Assembly (NCBI RefSeq): GCF_020829685.1
Contig: NZ_JAIVFR010000150.1
Coordinates: 1-10,064 of the forward strand
Direction: 5' to 3'
Length of the DNA: 10,064 nt
From: Nostoc sp. CHAB 5715
GTDB lineage: Bacteria > Cyanobacteriota > Cyanobacteriia > Cyanobacteriales > Nostocaceae
Shown one piece after another: positions 6,165-10,064 of this stretch. The position numbers and the translations under genes were made by a program. Position 1 is the stretch's first letter. Every line of letters begins with the position of its first letter. The notes beneath the pieces were generated by a model. The model saw only the letters and a program-made list of their open reading frames with translations, was not told where the DNA came from and made no database searches.

Positions 6165-6341
6165 TTAGAACCGAATAAGCCCGTAATAAGCGCTTACAGC
6201 AGCTAGGATAATTGTTAAAACTCCCAGTGTTGTGCTAAGTAGAAATTGCACAGAGGTTTTTTTATTGAGAGCTTCTTTACTTCCACCTTCAAGTGTCGTC
6301 CGTTCGGTATTGTTAGAATTGCTTATTTTGTCAGTGTTCAT
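6165..6341 (-). CDS. 58-aa single-pass membrane protein between phaE-like gene and phaC
   Basis: An ATG at 6341 opens a 58-codon frame ending in TAA at 6165. The product starts MNTDKISNSNNTERTTLEGG, is polar up to about residue 30 (ending in NKKTS), then has one continuous hydrophobic helix of about 22 residues (roughly 33-55: LLSTTLGVLTIILAAVSAYY) and ends GLIRF. The Lys pair before the helix suggests an N-terminus in the cytoplasm by the positive-inside rule. A weak AAGAG precedes the ATG. It sits about 100 bp after the phaE-like gene and about 190 bp before phaC on the same strand, so it likely shares their transcript. I do not recognise a family. An anchor or organiser for PHB granules is only a guess from position. 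The clear polar-then-hydrophobic design argues that it is real. Confidence 0.6.
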   Translation of the reverse strand: MNTDKISNSNNTERTTLEGGSKEALNKKTSVQFLLSTTLGVLTIILAAVSAYYGLIRF

Positions 6342-6443
6342 GGCTCTTATCTTATTTGATTACTTATTACAATTTGGCCTCTAATCCCAAAAATCACATC
6401 TAGCTTTAGGACTAACAAAAAAGGTAGAAATAACTAAATGAAA

Positions 6444-6830
6444 TTAAACCTTGTTTTCATCCACCTGATTACAAATCGGCACCTCAAGCTTCTTGCGAAC
6501 TCCTTCTAGCAGCTGTTGTTGTTCGAGCCAAAACTTCATGCCTACCCTCAAGAATTTCCCTTGAATTGCCTGGGCATCCTCTGAACGGAACTTCTGTGCA
6601 AATTCTCGGTCAAATATACTACTCCAGACTTCCAAAAACTGTCGCAAATTCTCAATTGCTTCACCCTTGGCTTGGTAAGAGGCTAACTCCCGTGTCAGTT
6701 CCGAAAATGCTTTTACCCAAATATCTGCCAGCAGTAACTGATAGTCAAAGCTAGCTTGGGATAGCTGGATTAAAGCATCAAATGTTTTCAGGAGTTGGTC
6801 GATTTCACAGGTATGCTGCTGTCTGCCCAT
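6444..6830 (-). CDS. phaE: Short PhaE-like subunit of class III PHA synthase
   Basis: The 128-aa, largely helical, charged protein resembles the C-terminal half of PhaE, the non-catalytic partner that activates class III PhaC. Matching signs are the segment from LLLADIWVKAF (32-42) through a helix pair to NLRQFLEVWSSIFDREFAQKF (61-81), then FLRVGMKFW, and a terminal LEVPICNQVDENK (115-127) that lines up with the P-T-R-S-E-x-D type ending I recall for PhaE. Full-length PhaE proteins are roughly 330-360 aa, so the N-terminal half is missing. The ATG at 6830 has GGAG 8 bases upstream. The frame stays open to 6953, but those extra 41 residues do not look like PhaE. Position upstream of phaC supports the assignment, but the sequence match is judged by eye, so PhaE remains tentative. 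Confidence 0.68.
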   Translation of the reverse strand: MGRQQHTCEIDQLLKTFDALIQLSQASFDYQLLLADIWVKAFSELTRELASYQAKGEAIENLRQFLEVWSSIFDREFAQKFRSEDAQAIQGKFLRVGMKFWLEQQQLLEGVRKKLEVPICNQVDENKV

Positions 6831-6957
6831 CAGGTTTACTCCGTTATTTTTCCTAAGATAACCCGCACAATAAACGCTATAAGAATTCGTTAAAAATTCT
6901 GATTCAATGCACAGATATAGCAACACCTGTGAAAAACATTTTTGTTTGAACAAAGCG

Positions 6958-7527
6958 CTAATTTACCCCACCATTTGAAGCCTGCGGGGAATCATAAACG
7001 CCCCAATATTCAATACCCTGATCGCGTAATATCGGTTCGGCGCGGTGAATTTCTTCTTCTGAGCCTTCTAGTATGAGCAAATAATAACTCTGCTGGAGGC
7101 GATCGCTATAAACTCTGGCTCTATCTTCAGGAATGCCTAAATCACCTAATGCCTTTAGTAAATTCTGATTTGCTGCGGCTCCCACAGCAACACCTGCAAC
7201 ACTACTAACTAATGCTACACCTACAGAACCTGCTGCTAGCACGGCTCCTAAACCGGGAAGTGCCAGACTACTCAAACCAGCTAACACGCTACCCCAAGTA
7301 GTTGCTGCCAGTGTCTCTCTTACTGCTCCGGTTGAATTGACTTCTTGATCGCCGATGCGATCGCTTATTTGGGTTTCGCTAAGGTGTTCCCCCTGCTCTA
7401 CATCTTTAGCAATGACAGAAACTTTTTCCATAGGAAAGTTTGCAGTTTTCAATTCATTAATTGCTTCCTCTATCCCTTGAGAATTAGCAAATACTCCTAA
7501 TGCACGTATTGTGTTTTTAGTTATCAT
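6958..7527 (-). CDS. General stress protein 17M / low-temperature-induced-like protein
   Basis: This is a 189-aa protein with three parts. Residues 1-45 (RALGVFANSQGIEEAINELK, then VSVIAKDV) form a beta-alpha-beta fold like the GSP17M (YflT) domain. Residues about 75-120 are an Ala/Gly-rich hydrophobic stretch (GLGAVLAAGSVGVALVSS) that could span or associate with a membrane as a glycine zipper. Residues 125-180 repeat an alpha/beta pattern (GIPEDRARVYSDRLQQSYYLLI, then GIEYWGVYD). Such proteins are common in cyanobacteria and are often annotated as stress- or low-temperature-induced; the molecular function is unknown. The ATG at 7527 has AAGGAG 6 bases upstream. It precedes the phaE-like gene by 127 bp, so read-through into the pha genes is possible. 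Confidence 0.8.
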   Translation of the reverse strand: MITKNTIRALGVFANSQGIEEAINELKTANFPMEKVSVIAKDVEQGEHLSETQISDRIGDQEVNSTGAVRETLAATTWGSVLAGLSSLALPGLGAVLAAGSVGVALVSSVAGVAVGAAANQNLLKALGDLGIPEDRARVYSDRLQQSYYLLILEGSEEEIHRAEPILRDQGIEYWGVYDSPQASNGGVN

Positions 7528-7671
7528 ATTTTTCTCCTTCGCAATTGGATTAGTGCGTCCATTTATAACCTCGGCATTAAACTTTATATCACCCGTAGGT
7601 TAAGTACTAAGACGCTACTAAGTTGTTCTTTATTGATTTCCCCCAAGGTGGGGATAAATATAAGCGAAGAT

Positions 7672-7878
7672 TTAGCGAACCAAGTGGAGTACGTCACGTA
7701 CTAAGCTATTGCCAGCCAAATCCCAAAGTAGGTAAGAAACAAAGCCAATCATCGCTAAACGCCCATTCCACAGTTCTTGTTGAGGATTCCACCCAAAAAT
7801 CCAAGCATTGCGATCAACACCGTTATAGGCTTTAGCTTCAGTAGATAATTCAATCGCTTTGTTAGTTTCAGTTGCCAT
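7672..7878 (-). CDS. High light-inducible protein (Hlip, one-helix chlorophyll-binding protein)
   Basis: This 68-aa protein has a polar N-terminus, FGWNPQQE (28-35) and the chlorophyll-binding helix ELWNGRLAMIGFVSYLLWDL (35-54). E35 and N38 are the expected chlorophyll ligands and R40 the conserved Arg. Hlips sit in the thylakoid membrane and bind chlorophyll and carotenoids to quench excess energy, usually under high light or nutrient stress. The ATG at 7878 has AAGGA 9 bases upstream. The C-terminus NSLVRDVLHLVR is charged compared with the Hlip endings I recall. Its neighbour crtO makes ketocarotenoids, so a photoprotection grouping is plausible, although they are 263 bp apart. The plus-strand frame across it is a shadow. 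Confidence 0.93.
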   Translation of the reverse strand: MATETNKAIELSTEAKAYNGVDRNAWIFGWNPQQELWNGRLAMIGFVSYLLWDLAGNSLVRDVLHLVR

Positions 7879-8019
7879 TGTAAATATTCCTTAATAACTC
7901 TACTACACCCACATATTAGTTACTATTACGGTCGCAGTTCTCTGTCTATTGGGGAATATAAAAGTGCCACAGGAAGTATCTGTAAGCATTTTATAGACTT
8001 TTGATCCTTTCGGCTAAGA

Positions 8020-8116
8020 AGCATCAGGAACTTACTCAAGAAACCTCACAAAATCTCATCTGTCGTCGTTTACCTACTTCAGACTCAACTTTGAAATCAT
8101 GCAATTTCCTGATGCT
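8020..8116. repeat. 11-bp inverted repeat in the crtO-hli spacer
   Basis: AGCATCAGGAA (8020-8030) and TTCCTGATGCT (8106-8116) are perfect complements 75 bases apart, downstream of the crtO stop and upstream of the hli gene. GAAAT/ATTTC next to the right arm would fold separately. It could be the base of a large stem or the ends of a degraded element. No U-tract supports a terminator. Confidence 0.35.
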
Positions 8117-8141
8117 ATTTACTTTTTTTACAAACAGCCTC

Positions 8142-9842
8142 TTAATCTAATTCATTCCTCAAGACAGATGCGAAAGCAGATTTAATTGAACCTCCTGCTT
8201 CCTTGATTTTCTGGGCAATGGGTTGCTCATTATGCAAAAACACACGCGCACAGTTGCGTCCCGGCAAACCGGAAATTGAACCACCCGGATGAGTTCCAGC
8301 ACCAGTAAGATACAAGTTATCAATTGGTGTTTTGTAGTTAGCTAATTCCGGCAACGGACGGAAGCAAAGCATCTGCTCTAAGGTCATATCAATATGGTAA
8401 TAATTACCTTTGTAAGTCCCTAACCGTTCTCCCAACTCAGCCGGACTTTCGACATGACGGGCGATGATTGAATGTTGAAGATTGGGCGAATACTGCGCCA
8501 GTTTATTAATCACCTTGTCTGCAACTTTGTTTTTCAGTTCATCCGTCCAACCCGTACCTTTTAAACCTGTACCCTCTGCACCAGCAATTTGATAAGGAGC
8601 AAAAAACTCTATCCATAATGTGTGCTTGCCGGACGGTGCCATCGATGGGTCGAGTCCGGTAGGCATCACCACATACATCGACGGATCTTCATCAGGAATT
8701 TTGCCCAGAGTAATCAAACTATGAGCTTGTTCTACATGATTGACGGAATCAGCAATCAGAATAGAACCCATCAGATAATTATCTTGATGATTGTGATGGA
8801 CAAAGCGCAATGGTTCAGATAAAGCACAATCGATTTTGAGGATGGTTTCATTGTTGTTGATGATGCGGCGGTCTAACCTTTCGCGCAAGTTGCCATCGCT
8901 ACTATCGACATCGCTACTATCCATTAGTTGCAAGAATAAGCGCTTGGCATCAATACTTGAAATTACACCTTTGTTAGCACGATATTCTTTGCCACCAGCA
9001 ACCCGCACACCCACAGCTTTACCATTATCTACCAATACTTTTTCTACCTTTTGGTCGGTGAGAATCGTACCACCTTGACTTTTTACCAGCTTCACCAAAG
9101 CTTCCACAAGTCCACCACTACCGCCACGGGGTCTTGCCATACCGGGATTATGACGCAACATCATCATCATCGCCCCAAAGGACATAGCTTTTTGTGAGGG
9201 AGGGGAACTCAGTTCTGCTGAGAGTCTAGCCAGAGGTGCTTTGAGAAACTCAGAATCGAAATACTCGTTAATATTATCTGTAGCACTGCTGAGTAGGGTA
9301 CGGACTAAATCAAGGGTTGTGTTAGAGCCACCTAGAAGAGAAAATAAGTCTTGCAGATTATTGAGATTGTAATTACCAGCAATATCAACAATTGATTTGG
9401 GTGGTGCATTGAAGAAAGGAGCAATCCCTTTGATGAAGCGCTGCCAAAAATCGGCATATTCAGCGTATTTTTCAGCATCACGCTGACTGTAACGGGCAAT
9501 TTCCGCACAAGTCTTTTCCACCGACTTATGAGCTAAGAAATACTTGCCATCAGGATTAGGGCAAAAGGCAACTGGATCGCAGCTAAGATATTCCAAGCCG
9601 TACTTGTGCAGTTCCAACTCTTGGATGACTGGCCCTAAGAAAATAAACAGATGGTTAATCGCGCAAGGACTAAATTTAAAACCAGGTGCTTCATCAGGCA
9701 TAAGTTCTTCAGTTGTAGAACCGCCACCGGGGAGCGATCGCCCTTCCAATAACAGGACGCTGTAACCAGCTTTTAGCAGGTAGCCGGCACAAACTAAACC
9801 ATTATGACCAGCGCCAATAATTACAACGTCATACGATTCCAT
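8142..9842 (-). CDS. crtO: Beta-carotene ketolase CrtO
   Basis: This 566-aa FAD-dependent, phytoene-desaturase-like enzyme adds a keto group to beta-carotene to give echinenone at the thylakoid or cytoplasmic membrane. The dinucleotide motif GAGHNG (10-15) follows VVII and ends in the acidic LLLE (31-33). Conserved blocks include MARPRGGSGG (235-244), HTLWIEFFAPY and the C-terminal FAD-contacting TGAGTHPGGSISGLPGRN. These match Synechocystis CrtO (slr0088) as I recall it, more closely than phytoene desaturases or CrtW-type ketolases. Length is normal. A small in-frame duplication (DSSDV/DSSDG, residues 308-316) lies in a variable region. No strong Shine-Dalgarno sequence precedes the ATG at 9842. 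A candidate promoter lies about 100 bp upstream. Nostoc strains can hold several CrtO-like paralogues, so substrate is family-based inference. Confidence 0.9.
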   Translation of the reverse strand: MESYDVVIIGAGHNGLVCAGYLLKAGYSVLLLEGRSLPGGGSTTEELMPDEAPGFKFSPCAINHLFIFLGPVIQELELHKYGLEYLSCDPVAFCPNPDGKYFLAHKSVEKTCAEIARYSQRDAEKYAEYADFWQRFIKGIAPFFNAPPKSIVDIAGNYNLNNLQDLFSLLGGSNTTLDLVRTLLSSATDNINEYFDSEFLKAPLARLSAELSSPPSQKAMSFGAMMMMLRHNPGMARPRGGSGGLVEALVKLVKSQGGTILTDQKVEKVLVDNGKAVGVRVAGGKEYRANKGVISSIDAKRLFLQLMDSSDVDSSDGNLRERLDRRIINNNETILKIDCALSEPLRFVHHNHQDNYLMGSILIADSVNHVEQAHSLITLGKIPDEDPSMYVVMPTGLDPSMAPSGKHTLWIEFFAPYQIAGAEGTGLKGTGWTDELKNKVADKVINKLAQYSPNLQHSIIARHVESPAELGERLGTYKGNYYHIDMTLEQMLCFRPLPELANYKTPIDNLYLTGAGTHPGGSISGLPGRNCARVFLHNEQPIAQKIKEAGGSIKSAFASVLRNELD

Positions 9843-9935
9843 GAGTGCAACGTGGAGAGTAAAGTATATTCCCCGATATTAGAAAGTGCTGAAGATATCT
9901 AAATCTTTCGTGGGTTATAAAATATTTATATATCT

Positions 9936-9964
9936 AGTATAGCAGTCCTAAATCATTTGTGAAA
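9936..9964 (-). promoter_or_regulatory. Candidate sigma70-type promoter for crtO
   Basis: On the minus strand TTTCAC (9964-9959) and TATACT (9941-9936) are separated by 17 bases. The -10 matches TATAAT at 5 of 6 positions; the -35 is poor. It would give a leader of roughly 85-90 bases before the crtO ATG. The region is AT-rich, so false matches are easy. Confidence 0.35.
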
Positions 9965-9980
9965 TATTTTTCTCTTTGCT

Positions 9981-10045
9981 GTCATTAGTCATTAGTTATT
10001 TGTCCTTTGTAATCACAAATGACCAAGGACAAATGACTAAGGACG
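9981..10045. repeat. GTCATTA-type short repeats forming an imperfect hairpin
   Basis: GTCATTA is tandemly repeated at 9981-9994. AGTTATTTGTCCTTTGT (9994-10010) pairs with ACCAAGGACAAATGACT (10022-10038) at 15 of 17 positions around an 11-base loop. AAATGAC(C/T)AAGGAC occurs twice in the right half. This kind of ATTAGTCATT/TTTGTCC repeat is typical of Nostoc spacers. It may also end a gene beyond the window edge. Confidence 0.55.
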
Positions 10046-10064
10046 ACCATAACAAAATTTTCAC

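Noticed and set aside
6831..6953. N-terminal extension of the PhaE-like protein by 41 residues
   Set aside because: The added Cys/Tyr-rich text is not PhaE-like and the ATG at 6830 has a clear GGAG. It therefore does not restore the missing half of PhaE.
7641..7653. CCCC-AAGGT-GGGG hairpin after the hli gene as a terminator
   Set aside because: Only a 4-bp stem and no U-tract on the coding strand.
7623..7835. Plus-strand 70-aa frame
   Set aside because: Antisense to the Hlip gene, which has diagnostic chlorophyll-binding residues.
8622..9765. Three plus-strand frames of 66-80 aa
   Set aside because: Antisense shadows of crtO.

Overview
The window is a stretch of chromosome from a cyanobacterium, most likely a filamentous heterocyst-former of the Nostoc/Anabaena type. 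Evidence: the octamer GCGATCGC (HIP1) occurs about a dozen times, mostly inside genes; intergenic spacers carry GGGGATT-type heptamer repeats, a small dispersed repeat and two short elements with perfect terminal inverted repeats; and the gene content (a Hli chlorophyll-binding protein, a CrtO-type carotene ketolase, a class III PHA synthase) is cyanobacterial. All convincing genes lie on the minus strand, so transcription runs from high to low coordinates.

Right third (about 6958-10064), photoprotection and stress: crtO (beta-carotene ketolase, 8142-9842), then a high-light-inducible-type protein (7672-7878), then a GSP17M/low-temperature-induced-like protein (6958-7527). Each is preceded by its own spacer, so they are probably separate units.

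Middle and left (about 237-6830), polyhydroxyalkanoate (PHB) metabolism: a short PhaE-like synthase subunit (128 aa), an unlisted 58-aa single-span membrane protein (6165-6341), phaC (class III synthase catalytic subunit), a 679-bp gene-free interval, then phaA (thiolase), phaB (acetoacetyl-CoA reductase), an alpha/beta-hydrolase and a second short-chain dehydrogenase. PhaA condenses two acetyl-CoA, PhaB reduces the product to (R)-3-hydroxybutyryl-CoA and PhaC/PhaE polymerises it, so the whole PHB route is encoded in under 5 kb. The last two genes may take part in polymer or acyl-thioester turnover, but that rests only on position. At the left edge the end of an unidentified gene runs off the window, possibly frameshifted.

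The phaC-phaA interval holds two MITE-like elements (139 bp and 166 bp), an AT-rich segment between them, and a 17-codon plus-strand ORF with a strong Shine-Dalgarno sequence. The most interesting points are the half-length PhaE, the small membrane protein between phaE and phaC, the imperfect 16-bp hairpin in the phaC leader, and the MITE-split pha cluster. I saw no CRISPR array, tRNA, rRNA, phage or defence system, and no evidence of a wholly new system.
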